DNA of 64,000 nt, taken from contig CM056551.1 of NCBI GenBank assembly GCA_029721515.1, positions 31,357,220 through 31,421,219 of the forward strand. The letters run 5' to 3'. How positions within the stretch are numbered: position 1 is the stretch's first letter; the number at the start of each line of letters is the position of its first letter. Under the pieces are notes generated by a model, which did not search any database, had not been told where the DNA came from, and saw only the letters and a program-made list of their open reading frames with translations. Of the stretch, positions 23,701 through 31,393 are shown piece after piece. The DNA is from Synanceia verrucosa. Lineage: Eukaryota > Chordata > Actinopteri > Perciformes > Synanceiidae. The position numbers and the translations under genes are program-made.

Positions 23701-26700
23701 TTGCTGGTCTGTTTGCTGGTCTGTGTACTGGTCTGTTTACTGGTCTGTGTACTGGTCTGTTTACTGGTCTGTGTAGTGGTCTGTTTACTGGTCTGTGTAC
23801 TGGTCTGCGTACTGGTCTGTTTGCTGGTCTGTGTACTGGTCTGTTTGCTGGTCTGTGTAGTGGTCTGTTTACTGGTCTGTGTAGTGGTCTGTTTACTGGT
23901 CTGTTTACTGGTCTGTGTACTGGTCTGTTTGCTGGTCTGTTTACTGGTCTGTGTACTGGTCTGTTTACTGGTCTGTGTACTGGTCTGTTTACTGGTCTGT
24001 GTACTGGTCTGTGTACTGGTCTGCGTACTGGTCTGTTTGCTGGTCTGTGTACTGGTCTGTTTACTGGTCTGTGTACTGGTCTGTTTGCTGGTCTGTGTAC
24101 TGGTCTGTGTACTGGTCTTTATACTGGTCTGTGTACTGGTCTTTATACTGGTGTGTGTACTGGTCTGTTTACTGGTCTGTGTACTGGTCTGTTTGCTGGT
24201 CTGTGTACTGGTCTTTATACTGGTGTGTGTACTGGTGTGTGTACTGGTCTTTATACTGGTGTGTGTACTGGTCTGTGTACTGGTCTTTATACTGGTGTGT
24301 GTACTGGTCTGTTTACTGGTCTGTGTACTGGTCTGTTTGCTGGTCTGTGTACTGGTCTTTATACTGGTGTGTGTACTGGTGTGTGTACTGGTCTTTATAC
24401 TGGTGTGTGTACTGGTCTGTGTACTGGTCTTTATACTGGTGTGTGTACTGGTGTGTGTACTGGTCTTTATACTGGTGTGTGTACTGGTCTGTGTACTGGT
24501 CTTTATACTGGTGTGTGTATTGGTCTGTGTACTGGTCTTTATACTGGTGTGTGTACTGGTCTGTGTACTGGTCTTTATACTGGTCTGTTTACTGGTCTGT
24601 GTACTGGTCTCTGTACTGGTCTCTGTACTGGTCTTTATACTGGTGTGTGTACTGGTCTGTGTACTGGTCTTTATACTGGTGTGTGTACTGGTCTTTGTAC
24701 TGGTCTTTATACTGGTGTGTGTACTGGTCTGTGTACTGGTCTCTGTACTGGTCTGTGTACTGGTCTGTGTACTGGTGTGTGTACTGGTCTGTGTACTGGT
24801 CTTTATACTGGTGTGTGTACTGGTCTGTGTACTGGTCTGTTTACTGGTCTGTGTACTGGTCTCTGTACTGGTCTCTGTACTGGTCTGTGTACTGGTCTTT
24901 ATACTGGTGTGTGTACTGGTCTGTGTACTGGTCTTTATACTGGTGTGTGTACTGGTCTTTGTACTGGTCTTTATACTGGTGTGTGTACTGGTCTGTGTAC
25001 TGGTCTCTGTACTGGTCTGTGTACTGGTCTGTGTACTGGTGTGTGTACTGGTCTGTGTACTGGTCTTTATACTGGTGTGTGTACTGGTTTTTGTACTGGT
25101 CTTTATACTGGTGTGTGTACTGGTCTTTGTACTGGTCTTTATACTGGTCTGTGTACTGATGTGTGTACTGGTAAAAACTATTGTCTTAGTTTCACCTGCA
25201 GGTGGAGCTGACAGCAGCTCAGCTCCTGTTACCACAGCAACAACAGTGTGATCCCAGCTGTTGACGTGTGTGTATGTCTGTGTGTTTGTGTGTTCACCGT
25301 CACTCTGGCAGTGGGTGTGACCTCAGTGGATCTACTGAGCATGCTCTGTCTTCTGACCCATCTTGGAACACCTGGAACAGACAAAGTGCATCATAGGAGT
25401 GTCTGTAGTTGCAGCCATGTTGGTTCCACAGCTGTTGCCATGGCAGCTGGTGCTGGCAGGGTTGCCATGGTGACTAGAAGATCTATACGTGTCTTCAATT
25501 GTGTTTTACTGTTTTACACAGTGTGTCAAAGACCAGGACCAAAGACATGCACTGACTGCAGAGTAGTTGCTGTCTGGACACAGAGACTGTTTAATTAAAA
25601 AAAACTCATCTTTGCTCAAACTTTAACACTGGCAGTGTAAAGCATTCAGAGCGGAGAGATTACACTGTGAGGGGGAGGCAGTGAGGCCAGTGTGCATTCT
25701 GGGTGTTGTAGTCTCATGGAAAGACGATTTCTTGTCTTTCATTTCAGCCATCTAGCTATCCTATTTTGCTTATCCAGAGTCGGGTCACGGGGGCTTCCCT
25801 GACCAGATGCTTCAACTCTGGCTCCTCTGGATGTGGAGGAGCAGCTCCTCTGAGCCCCTCCTGGATGACCGAGCTTCTCACCCTATCTCCTAGGGAGAGC
25901 CCGGACACCCACATTTCGGCTGCTTGCATCCGTGACCTTGTTCTTTTGGTCATGACCCACAGCTTTTGACCATAAGTGAGGGTAGGATTGTAGATCGACT
26001 GGGAAATTGAGAGCTTCACTTTTCGGCTCAGCTCCCTTTTTACCACGACAGATCTGGACAGCATCCACATCACTGCAGAAGCTGCACCGATCCACCTGTC
26101 CATCTCCCGCTCCATTCGTCCCTCACTCATGGACAAGACCCCTAAAACCCCAAAAGTCCTCCATTTAGGGCAGGAACTCTTCCCCAACTATAGAGGGCAC
26201 TCCACCCTTTTCCGACTGAGGACCTCTCTTCACCCGAGTGAACAAGACATGCAGTCACAAATCTGGTGACATGACCACAAAGTCAATCAGCCTAGGGTGT
26301 CCTGGTGCCAAGTGCACATATGGAACACAGTACTCATTATGGACAATCAGTGACGAGCACAGAAGTCTAATAACAAAACAGGCACCATTCCTCCCAATCA
26401 CGCCTCTTCAAGTCTCACAGTCGCTGCCTACATGCGCAACATCCCCAGCAGAATGAGGGAGTCCCCAGAGGGAATACTCTCCAGCACACCATTCAAGGTC
26501 TCTAAAAAGGGTGTGTACTTTGAACTGCTGTTTGGTGCATAAGTACATACAACAGTCAAGACCCGTCACACCACTCGAAGGCGAAGAGAGGCTACCCTCT
26601 CGTCTACTGGAGTGAACCCTGACGTACAGGCACCGAGTTGGGGCATTCACATCATGTCTAGACAGTCTTGGATTCCAGCAGTGTACCGATGTTCCCACTT

Positions 26701-29700
26701 ACTCCAAAGGACATGTTCTGGACTTGATCTTTGCTCTTAGGGCTGTGATGGTATGGATTTTTTATTACCACAGTGACAAAACAGCTAATCAATGCGGTAT
26801 GGTGGTTTACCACTTCCCTGTCTATTGCCGCAACCCCACCAATTGCTCCTTGTCCTCTGGCAAAAAATGTGCCCAAATAGGTGACACAGTGTTCGGCTTT
26901 GTCACAAGATTTGCGGTAAACAACTATGGACGGTACTACATCAGAGGGGTGTGTCTGCTATTAGCACTGACTGTGTATTATGTCCTTATATATTCAATTT
27001 GATCATGAGAAGTACTGAAACCTCCAAATAATTAATAATAATATGAAAACAAAATGGGTGGCACGGTGGTGTTGTGGTGTAGTGGTTAGCACTGTCCCCT
27101 CACAGCAAGAAGGTCCTGGGTTTGATTCCCGGCCCGGGGCCTTTCTGTGTGGAGTTTACATGTTCTCCTCATGTCTGTGTGGGTTCTCTCTGGTACTCCG
27201 GCTTCCTCCCACCATCCAAAAACATGCATGGGGATTAGGTTAACTGGTTAATTTAAATTGACCGTAGGTGAGTGTGAGTGTGAGTGGTTGTCTGTCTCTA
27301 TTGCTGTTTTCAGGCTGGCCAGAATGGTGCTGGTTCCTGTGTCCCACGGCTATAAAAGGCTGACTTCTGTCGCAGCCTCGCGACTCCATCCTCCAACCCG
27401 CTACATGGTAGCCACTGTTCTTTTCATGCGTGCATCCGACATGCACCTCAACATTACATTGCACTACACATAGTTTCTTACTGATTTTCACTTGCACACA
27501 TGCACTGACAGCATACAATTCATTATACTGACCACAGAAACATAGTCAATTTTGGTTTAAAAAATGCCTCCTAAAACGGGCTTAAACGTTGCCTTTTGTG
27601 TCCTCCCCTTCTTTTGTTGCTGCCATAGGAGCCGGGCCGTAACAACCCCAACTACTTTCATTCAATGTCACACTCATGCCCTCCATCACTAAGCTCACAC
27701 ATCTCATATTATTCTGTAATATTAAGGACATCAACCCTGATGCTCTCTCTTCCAGCACTGACTCCCTGGGTCATGGCTGATCTTCATTACTCATTATTAG
27801 GACTGTATTGCTCCCACCAAATCCTGCTTCTTCTCTGAATTAATCTGCTCCAACAAAGGTAAGTCTAAGTCATGTTCTTCCTCCTCCACTATCACCTGGA
27901 TTCTCTGCCACAACACCTCTACTCCCTTATGTTCTTCTTTAATGCCAAAATCTAGATTATTCACCAGCACCTTGGTCCAAACTCTGCCCTCAGCATCCAA
28001 TCTGACTTCCACCCAACCACTCACTCTTTTTCCACATTTCAGCTCCCTTCCCTCTCATCTGTAAACCCAAACCATCCTCCTGTCAGCTGGACTGCCTCCC
28101 CTCATCTCCACCATCATCCACTCCTCTCTCACCCCTGGACATGATCCTTCATCCTTCAAACCACTGCAGTTACCCCTATTCTGAAAAAAAATGGTCCCAA
28201 CCCCTCAAACTTCAATAACTTCCTTCTCATTTCCAATCTAACTTCATCTCCAAAATTCTTGACAAAACAGTTGCCACCAACTTCATTCTCATTAAAGAAT
28301 TTCCAACTTCATTCTCATTAAAGAATGAAGTTGGAAATTCTTTTCTTTTCAGTTGTTTATTTTTGGCCCAGAGTATTCAGTTAAAAGGAAAACTGCACAT
28401 ACATTGATGAACTTTTTGTCTGGGTCTGCCAAGTTGGCCATCTGGCTGGGCCCAGGATACCAGCAGGGTGGAGGTGATACCGGTTCTGCTGGGACTTTTA
28501 AAGCATATGTACCATTGCATGATGGACACTGTGCAGGCGTTCAGCCATAGACAGGCCGTATAACATTCATTTCCACTGCTACACAGACGACACCCAGCTC
28601 TACCTCACCAGCAAACCCACTTCCACTTGCCCTCCTCCCTCCCTCACTGACTGCATTGCAGAAATAAAAACCTGCTTTTCCCAAAACTTCCTCAAATTAA
28701 ACAGCGACAAAACCGAGGTTCTCCTCAAATCAACACTAAAACTTCCTTCCTCTGTCTGCTCCCCACAGGTTCAGAGTCTGGGTGTCATCCTTAACACCAC
28801 TCTATCTTTCCAATCTTCATATTAAAAACATCACCCAGTCTTCATACCTCAACCCTTCCTTCACCCCCACACCACTGCTGTATTGTCCACAGCATCGTCA
28901 CCTCCATAAGTTCCAACTGGTCCAGAACCTCCTCCTTCCACCACATCACTATGTCCTCCAGCAGCTCCACTGTCTCACCACCAGGGGCAGCAGAACCTTC
29001 AGCTCTGGACTCTTTACTCTTTTAAATACAGGCTCAAACCCACTTGTTCAAATTCAGCTCTTCCTCCTGAACTTTACTGGTTCTAACATTGTTTTCTGAC
29101 ATACTTTTATTCTGTCCTTGAGTGCCAAGAAAGGCCTTTAAATAAACAGAATATTAATAATTATTATAGATTATTATTATTATTATAAGTCAGTATCCGT
29201 CTCTCTCTAACTGTCTTTTCTTCCCCTGCAGGTGTTCAGACTCCTCCCATCCTCCTCACCTTTGTGGGCGGGGCCAGGTGGGGTCACATGGAGAGTGTAT
29301 CTTAGCAACCAGACGGTGTAGGTCTCTGCCCTCTCTGCCAGAAGAAGAGGATGAACCTGAAGAGGAGAAAAACTCTCAGATTATTAAACATTATACATAT
29401 ATATTTGTTAAACATGTTATGTATTGCATATATATAGAAATATAATAAATAAGTATAGAATGTATTTAATGCTGCAGTTTTCACTAATCACTACATTCTT
29501 TATTTAACATGACATTGTTTCTTCAACACGGTTAGGTAAATGCATGTAAACGCACCTCCAGGTTGTTCAGCATCAGTAGTTGAGAACCAGACAGGACGCA
29601 GAACATCTGACTCCAGATGTCAGGCTCCGCCCTCTGACCACATGACAGCCAATGAATGGAGGCGCTCTTCAACTCTGTGACATCATCGCATTTTTACGTT

Positions 29701-30001
29701 CAGTGCTGCTGATAGTACCAATAGTGGTACTATAAAATCAGCAGAATAATCAGAGGAAGCTCTCAGACTGATGGTCAGTCAGCTGTTAAACCAGCTACAC
29801 TGATTCATTTATTGAATATTAATCTGTTTGAATCGTTTTCATTTTACATACATGTAAACAGTGCTCACCACTACAGATTAGTCTCATCGCTCTGTGATCA
29901 ACTCACCTATCACACTCATCCAGCCCACGTGTTGACACCTGGACAGGTGTTTCACCAGCTCCTCCATGACAACAGGATCCTTTGTCTCTATGTCCACACA
30001 C
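2934..30001 (-). CDS. dab2ip: DAB2IP-like RasGAP scaffold protein (multi-exon, 3' end outside window)
   Basis: Exons, in transcript order: 30001-29907, 29674-29556, 29356-29260, 25371-25298, 15024-14924, 9077-8933, 8849-8677, 7956-7685, 7391-7183, 6971-6827, 6439-6295, 6222-5986, 5881-5692, 5542-5307, 3598-3507, 3407-2934. All have AG/GT borders and consecutive phases fit at each junction. Domain order is PH-like, C2, RasGAP, then a low-complexity tail. DAB2IP stimulates Ras GTP hydrolysis and scaffolds ASK1/TRAF2, PI3K and AKT signalling at membranes. SYNGAP1 and RASAL2 are close paralogues. DAB2IP is preferred because of residues such as WVIEAKDLPAKKK, TDNVFWGEHF, SWRQEC and KLGPLPRILR, as recalled. 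The C-terminal coiled coil must lie left of position 1. The two last donors (5307, 2934) and the first exon are the least certain. Confidence 0.93.
3750..4942 (-). mobile_element. Tc1-like transposon relic in a dab2ip intron
   Basis: The ends are CAGGGGTTGGACAATGAAA and its near inverse. A TA precedes the left end; the right-hand TA appears mutated to TG next to a microsatellite. On the minus strand 4770-4414 reads as the HTH part (FKRGQIVGARLAGAPVTKTA) and 4175-3927 as the end of the catalytic domain (QDDNAE, WPAQSPHLNIIETLW). The intervening HGGGS-like part is out of frame. About 1.2 kb, so internally shortened and inactive. Confidence 0.9.
4943..4989. repeat. TG/TA microsatellite
   Basis: GTGTG followed by about 40 bp of TA dinucleotides, directly at the right end of the Tc1 relic. 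Tc1 elements insert at TA, so the tract probably marks the insertion site or expanded from it. The stretch 4990-5306 beyond it has no recognisable element. Confidence 0.95.
5692..7391 (-). CDS. dab2ip: dab2ip RasGAP catalytic domain exons
   Basis: Five exons: 7391-7183, 6971-6827, 6439-6295, 6222-5986, 5881-5692. The arginine-finger segment is IFRENTLATK (in 6971-6827). The stabilising FLR/PA motif reads FLRFLCPAVMSPSLF (in 6222-5986). These are the residues that complete the Ras active site, so the domain looks catalytically competent. KYLQDALG|EFIKALYESDENC is rebuilt exactly across one junction and NFSK|FGTKEEYM across another. The last exon ends GYIDLGRELSSLHTLL, the end of the GAP fold. 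The introns are short, and one is filled by a 21-bp minisatellite (about 6456-6785). Confidence 0.95.
6456..6785. repeat. 21-bp minisatellite filling a dab2ip intron
   Basis: About 15 units of 21 bp around CCTATCATGATAACACACCTT, more degenerate at the left. The array occupies most of the 387-bp intron between dab2ip exons 6971-6827 and 6439-6295. It starts about 16 bp from the acceptor AG and ends about 40 bp from the donor. Confidence 0.95.
7485..7625. repeat. Dispersed teleost repeat fragment (SINE/LINE tail-like)
   Basis: TAGAATAGATACTTTATTTG followed by a stretch ending in CATTTAACCCATCCC and GCAGTGGGCTGCCATG is a sequence I remember as very common in fish introns. It ends in a T-run. 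The exact family is not assigned. It lies in the dab2ip intron between exons 7956-7685 and 7391-7183. Confidence 0.5.
7685..9077 (-). CDS. dab2ip: dab2ip PH end and C2 domain exons
   Basis: Exons 9077-8933 (VIIKPVHSSLLGQDYCFE), 8849-8677 (VTTTTGTKCFSCRSAAERD, then WVIEAKDLPAKKK) and 7956-7685 (YFCELCLDDSLYART, NVFWGEHFDF). The first two make the end of the split PH domain, with the tryptophan of AAERDKWMENL as the PH C-terminal helix marker. The remainder is the C2 domain that binds membranes and supports GAP activity. The exon 7956-7685 ends STSRG and joins KSSVPTVRIKARYQ in the GAP block. All borders are GT-AG and phases match. Confidence 0.95.
8022..8152. repeat. GT/TA compound microsatellite
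   Basis: A GT tract, a short ATACACACACATAT inversion, a TA tract and a TTTATTTATT tract. It lies in a dab2ip intron (7957-8676). The rest of that intron shows no element I can name. Confidence 0.9.
9285..10089. other. dab2ip intron with LINE/SINE-like debris
   Basis: The segment ACCTTTATTTATACAGCACC with AAGTGCTTCACAGAGC (9309-9350) is a motif I associate with 3' ends of fish non-LTR elements. The following 500 bp is AT-rich, has no open frame of note and looks like untranslated LINE tail. No exon or RNA gene was seen. Confidence 0.35.
10090..10599 (+). repeat. 5' LTR of the Gypsy element
   Basis: About 510 bp starting TG and ending CA. Inside it an approximately 50-bp segment (CACCTTTGTGAG..CTTTTGTT..ATAGTAATCTTG) is present more than once. 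TTAATAAATCC near 10522 is the likely poly(A) signal of the element. Confidence 0.75.
10655..12037 (+). pseudogene. Gypsy pol remnant: RNase H and integrase
   Basis: Plus-strand frames carry the RNase H start (VVELDASDVGIGVVLSQ), then, after a stop and frameshift near 10800, FLVWTDHKDLEYVR and the linker to integrase. The integrase zinc finger survives in part (HPGF, ACPVCARNKS). The catalytic core shows ALDFVTGLP (first Asp), VVDRFSKMTHF, and DIVSDRGPQF (second Asp). A frameshift at about 11720 precedes SNGQTECLNQ (catalytic Glu). At least three breaks make it a dead copy. The RT is absent. Confidence 0.88.
12030..12408 (+). repeat. 3' LTR of the Gypsy element, 5'-truncated
   Basis: Matches 10174-10599 from TTAGTCTCCTGTGTCAGG on, but lacks about the first 85 bp of the LTR and one internal 50-bp duplication. 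It is joined directly to the end of the integrase remnant. Confidence 0.75.
12735..13678. mobile_element. hAT-like non-autonomous element relic
   Basis: The right end AACGTGCCCAACACTG is the reverse of the CAGTGTTGGGC terminus I associate with fish hAT elements. The AGTAACTAGTTACTTTTC-type body, rich in GTTACTTTT on one strand, fits the same group. The left end (near CAGCGTTACTTTTTTCAG) is degenerate and not proven. No transposase frame is seen. The flanks 13679-14460 lack recognisable features except a GT tract at 14244-14258. Confidence 0.55.
14468..14484 (-). other. Candidate dab2ip microexon or end of an alternative first exon
   Basis: On the minus strand a CCTCCTCCTCCTCAG acceptor is followed after 17 bases (CATTCCCAGGATGCTCG) by the strong donor GTGAGTATC. 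Inclusion between exons 15024 and 9077 would shift the frame and give an early stop. So it is either a poison microexon or the end of a longer alternative first exon (14468 to about 14640), with translation starting at ATGCAGCGG in exon 9077. Evidence is splice signals only. Confidence 0.3.
14694..14716. repeat. CT microsatellite
   Basis: Eleven to twelve CT dinucleotides followed by a pyrimidine-rich stretch and (TTA)n to about 14828. Intronic in dab2ip. Confidence 0.9.
14924..15024 (-). CDS. dab2ip: dab2ip exon with basic RRTRSQPK motif
   Basis: A 101-bp exon starting GGT TTT CTG (GFLLRGLQHSLRRTRSQPK) and ending in phase 2. This fits the C TAT start of exon 9077 and yields the codon AGC. 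The GFLSRRLK/KRTKSQPK block is conserved in DAB2IP and SYNGAP1. The acceptor (TTACTTCCTCAG) lies within one base of the 29-bp minisatellite, so the repeat unit supplies the polypyrimidine tract. The donor is CAG|GTAAGC. Confidence 0.9.
15027..17624. repeat. 29-bp minisatellite array, first part
   Basis: About 90 tandem units of 29 bp (GAGGAAGTAATAATCCAGG then TAAACAGAGA), with interspersed variants GTTATAATCC, GTTATCATCC, GATAGTAATAATCC and TAAATAG. It abuts the acceptor of dab2ip exon 15024-14924. The plus strand contains essentially no CT dinucleotide, so the transcribed strand has no AG through the array. Peptides of the LLPLSVYLDY type read through it are artefacts. Confidence 0.97.
17625..18666 (-). 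mobile_element. PIF/Harbinger-type (ISL2EU-like) element inside the array
   Basis: A 1.04-kb insertion interrupts the 29-bp array. Its ends are GGGGGTATTCCACGAAGCT and, reversed at the right, GGGGGTATTCCGTGAAGCT: inverted repeats of about 23 bp with few differences. The body carries a short Myb/SANT-like reading frame on the minus strand, as expected for the accessory gene of Harbinger/ISL2EU elements. No DDE transposase is present. The target duplication could not be resolved (flanks AATCCT and CCAGG). Confidence 0.75.
18284..18444 (-). CDS. Myb/SANT-like DNA-binding exon fragment of the transposon
   Basis: Starts ATG at 18444 (MEKKVEQNRFPAEQ), continues through LYEEYKEKIQKKGNT and ends AWQSIADRLN. 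The pattern of a SANT trihelix (E..L..LY.E, W..IAD..N) matches the Myb-like accessory protein of Harbinger-type transposons that helps the transposase bind DNA and enter the nucleus. A canonical donor GTAAGT follows (exon end 18284), and reading on hits a stop at once. This is probably the first exon of a two-exon gene whose remainder has been deleted. The family call is by pattern recognition. Confidence 0.65.
18667..19212. repeat. 29-bp minisatellite array, second part
   Basis: About 19 further units of the same 29-bp repeat, dominated by the GTTATAATCC variants, ending GGAAGTAATA, where the 12-bp array starts without spacer. Confidence 0.97.
19213..25172. repeat. 12-bp satellite-like array (ACTGGTCTGTTT units), about 6 kb
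   Basis: Nearly 500 copies of a 12-bp unit with the core CTGGTCTGT and a variable TTTA, GTGTA, TTTG, GCGTA or TTATA part. Regional variants: GTGTG-type units at 21.8-22.2 kb; GCGTA units at 22.4-23.1 kb; and, from about 24.1 kb, a higher-order pattern of CTTTATACTGGTGTGTGTA plus CTGGTCTGTGTA. Because 12 is a multiple of three, frames stay open over thousands of bases on both strands. It sits in the same dab2ip intron as the 29-bp array and ends about 125 bp from the donor of exon 25371-25298. Confidence 0.98.
25298..30001 (-). CDS. dab2ip: dab2ip N-terminal (PH-like) exons
   Basis: Four exons. 30001-29907 (95 bp), with an internal ATG at 29967 in good context that may be the start (MEELVKHLSRC). 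29674-29556, encoding HWLSCGQ then WSQMFCVLSGSQLLMLNN, which resembles the PH start of SYNGAP1 (FCIISGNQLLML). 29356-29260, encoding VHPLLLAERAETYT. 25371-25298 (74 bp), ending TPTARVT. Phases run 1, 0, 1, 0 and join the GGT of exon 15024 to give RVTGFLL, as in DAB2IP. Upstream exons were not found. The exon at 30001 lies only about 220 bp from a putative phf19 poly(A) signal. Assignment of the 30001 exon rests on splice sites and phase; its peptide is not one I recognise. Confidence 0.75.
25756..26700 (-). mobile_element. RTE/Rex3-like LINE, internally deleted
   Basis: On the minus strand the copy starts with endonuclease pieces at 26700-26230 (VHSSRREGSLSSPSSG, YLCTKQQFK, GDVAHVGSDCET, i.e. 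the GDFNAHVG region). It then jumps to the RT C-terminal part at 26187-25756 (EGRMEREMDRWIGAASAVM, RSVVVKRELSRK, LTYGQKLWVMTKRT, AAEM). The middle of the ORF is missing and frameshifts are present. The motif set is that of the abundant fish RTE/Rex3-like LINE as I remember it; the clade name is inferred. Confidence 0.8.
26685..26750 (+). mobile_element. Short LINE endonuclease fragment
   Basis: The plus strand reads VPTYSKGHVLDLIFA, matching the conserved T-S/K-GHTLDLV motif of apurinic-type LINE endonucleases. The similarity stops after about 65 bp. The segment 26750-27050 has no recognised feature. Confidence 0.5.
27056..27300 (+). mobile_element. tRNA-derived SINE, 3'-truncated copy
   Basis: GGTGGCACGGTGG, then box A-like TGGTGTAGTGGTTAGC and box B-like GGTTTGATTCCCGG, then the CTTTCTGTGTGGAGTTTACA body. 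A nearly identical, longer copy lies at 60457-60818. This copy has a small GTGGTGTT insertion before box A and stops at GTCTGTCTCTA, where unrelated DNA follows. Confidence 0.88.
28080..29110 (+). mobile_element. Rex1/CR1-like LINE fragment
   Basis: Frameshifted plus-strand RT. It shows a PILKKNGPNPSNFNN-like block with ISNL at about 28170-28260, then, after a 200-bp unrelated piece, CYTDDTQLYLTSKP (the YADD catalytic box with A to T), LKLNSDKTEVLL and VQSLGVILNTTLSF. It ends in the C-terminal RLKPTC-like region and an AATAAACAG tail near 29141. Inactive. Lies in the dab2ip intron 25372-29259. Confidence 0.8.
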
Positions 30002-30124
30002 CTGAAGCACAGAGACAGGTAACACAGGATGGACGGACTCACCTGTCCACAGGGACCCTGACGACGACACACCTGACTGACTCTGAACGTGACTTTTGTT
30101 TCCCGTGTTGTTTAACACCTTAAT

Positions 30125-30218
30125 AGTATTAATGGATTATCAGCTGTCACACTCTCCCTGACTCACTGACACGCACGCACGCACACACACAGAGACTGGG
30201 AGGTCAAAGGTCAAATAA
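30125..30218. other. Short phf19-dab2ip boundary
   Basis: Contains a CACGCACGCACGCACACAC tract. No coding exon was seen, and no promoter motif such as a TATA box is obvious. It lies between the dab2ip exon at 30001 and the putative phf19 poly(A) signal. Confidence 0.4.
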
Positions 30219-30224
30219 CAGTTT
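30219..30224 (-). terminator. phf19: Putative phf19 poly(A) signal
   Basis: AATAAA on the minus strand (TTTATT on plus) in TGCAATAAAAACTG. It is the AATAAA nearest the dab2ip exons. If used, it implies a 3' UTR of about 3.5 kb that includes two Tc1-type insertions. An earlier site is possible. Confidence 0.4.
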
Positions 30225-31185
30225 TTATTGCAGAAAAAGCAGGCAGCTGATTGGTCAGCAGAACAAAAATCAAACATACAATCATATGATCATAACATCC
30301 ATCCAACAGGCCAATGGGTGGGGAGCACAGTTACCATGGCAGCAGGGAGCGCTGCAGGTTTAAAGTGACAGTGACAGCATTAGCATTCCTCAGTCAAACC
30401 AATGGGCTGTGTTAACTTCAAGCTAACCTCTGCTGTGGTTTCTGTGTAGGTTCTTAACTCTTTAAGTACAAGTCCTTTTATAAAACAGGAAGTGTCTTGT
30501 TCCAGCGTTTTTTTGTCCATTTTGAGTCATATTTCTAGACCCACAGAATATTTTGTACTATGTCTCTGAAAACAGTGACTAGCTCAAATGAAAGAAGAGA
30601 CTCTCTATTTCATCATAAAAAAATGTTTGTTTTTACCTTGTTCCATTCTTGTTTTATCAGAGGTAGAGTAGAGGACACTTTCACCAAAATCACCACTTTT
30701 TCTCCACATTCTGTTTGTTTTGCTCTCTAATCTCGATCGTCTCCACTTCCTGTTTTGAGCTCTGTGGTGTATACCGTCTTTTTATGCTCTGACTACATCT
30801 CCCAGAAGCCCCAAAATTACTCACAGGCTGTGTGAGAGTGTGATCTGCGACCTGCTGCAGAAAAAACACTGAAAGCAAAAGCTGTTAATGGCACTCAAAG
30901 AGTTAATGTGAATTATTTAACATGTTTCTTTCACGTGTTTGATCAATCTCTATGATCAGTTCGATGAGTGAGGAGGATGTTTGCATAGATACTGAGTGTG
31001 AGAAGAAAAGAGCTGCTGACAGAAGGTGAACACAAGGAGCAAAGAACTCTGGGAATATGAGCCTTCAGTTCCAGGGAGGTGCGTAGTTTTTTTTACACCC
31101 CACAGATGAACTGATGTTATGGTCTGAATCACTGTACCGCTGGATGATCTGTCAGTGATGTCCTGTCTGAAGTGCTTTCTTGTTA

Positions 31186-31205
31186 ATAATAATAATAATA
31201 ATAAT
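31186..31205. repeat. ATA trinucleotide run
   Basis: (AAT)n run of about 18 bp. The surrounding 30225-31390 stretch (putative phf19 3' UTR/flank) contains no ORF or element that I recognise. Confidence 0.8.
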
Positions 31206-31393
31206 GGCAGTGAGGCAGCTGTTTGACAGCTGGGGGGCAGGAAGCTGCTCTGACTGTTTGACAGGTCAGAAGACTCAGAAACACTGAGCGTCTTTGGCTG
31301 TTTTTAAACTAAACACTGTTTTTAAAGGCTTTGATACACCAGTCCTCTAAACTCACCTCAGCAGGGACGCCTGTAGGACAGGGTTCTAAGGTA

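Noticed and set aside
19035..25235. Very long open frames (up to 2,066 codons) on both strands, Ser/Thr/Gln/Lys-rich on minus, WSVYWSVC or LLVCVLVC on plus
   Set aside because: They lie entirely in 12-bp tandem repeats. A 12-bp unit without stops stays open in several frames at once. There is no start context, splice pattern or domain.
30002..30042. 41-bp intron with donor CAG|GTGAGT at 30043 before the dab2ip exon at 30001
   Set aside because: Too short for a vertebrate intron, and the exon it would need upstream hits a stop without a start codon.
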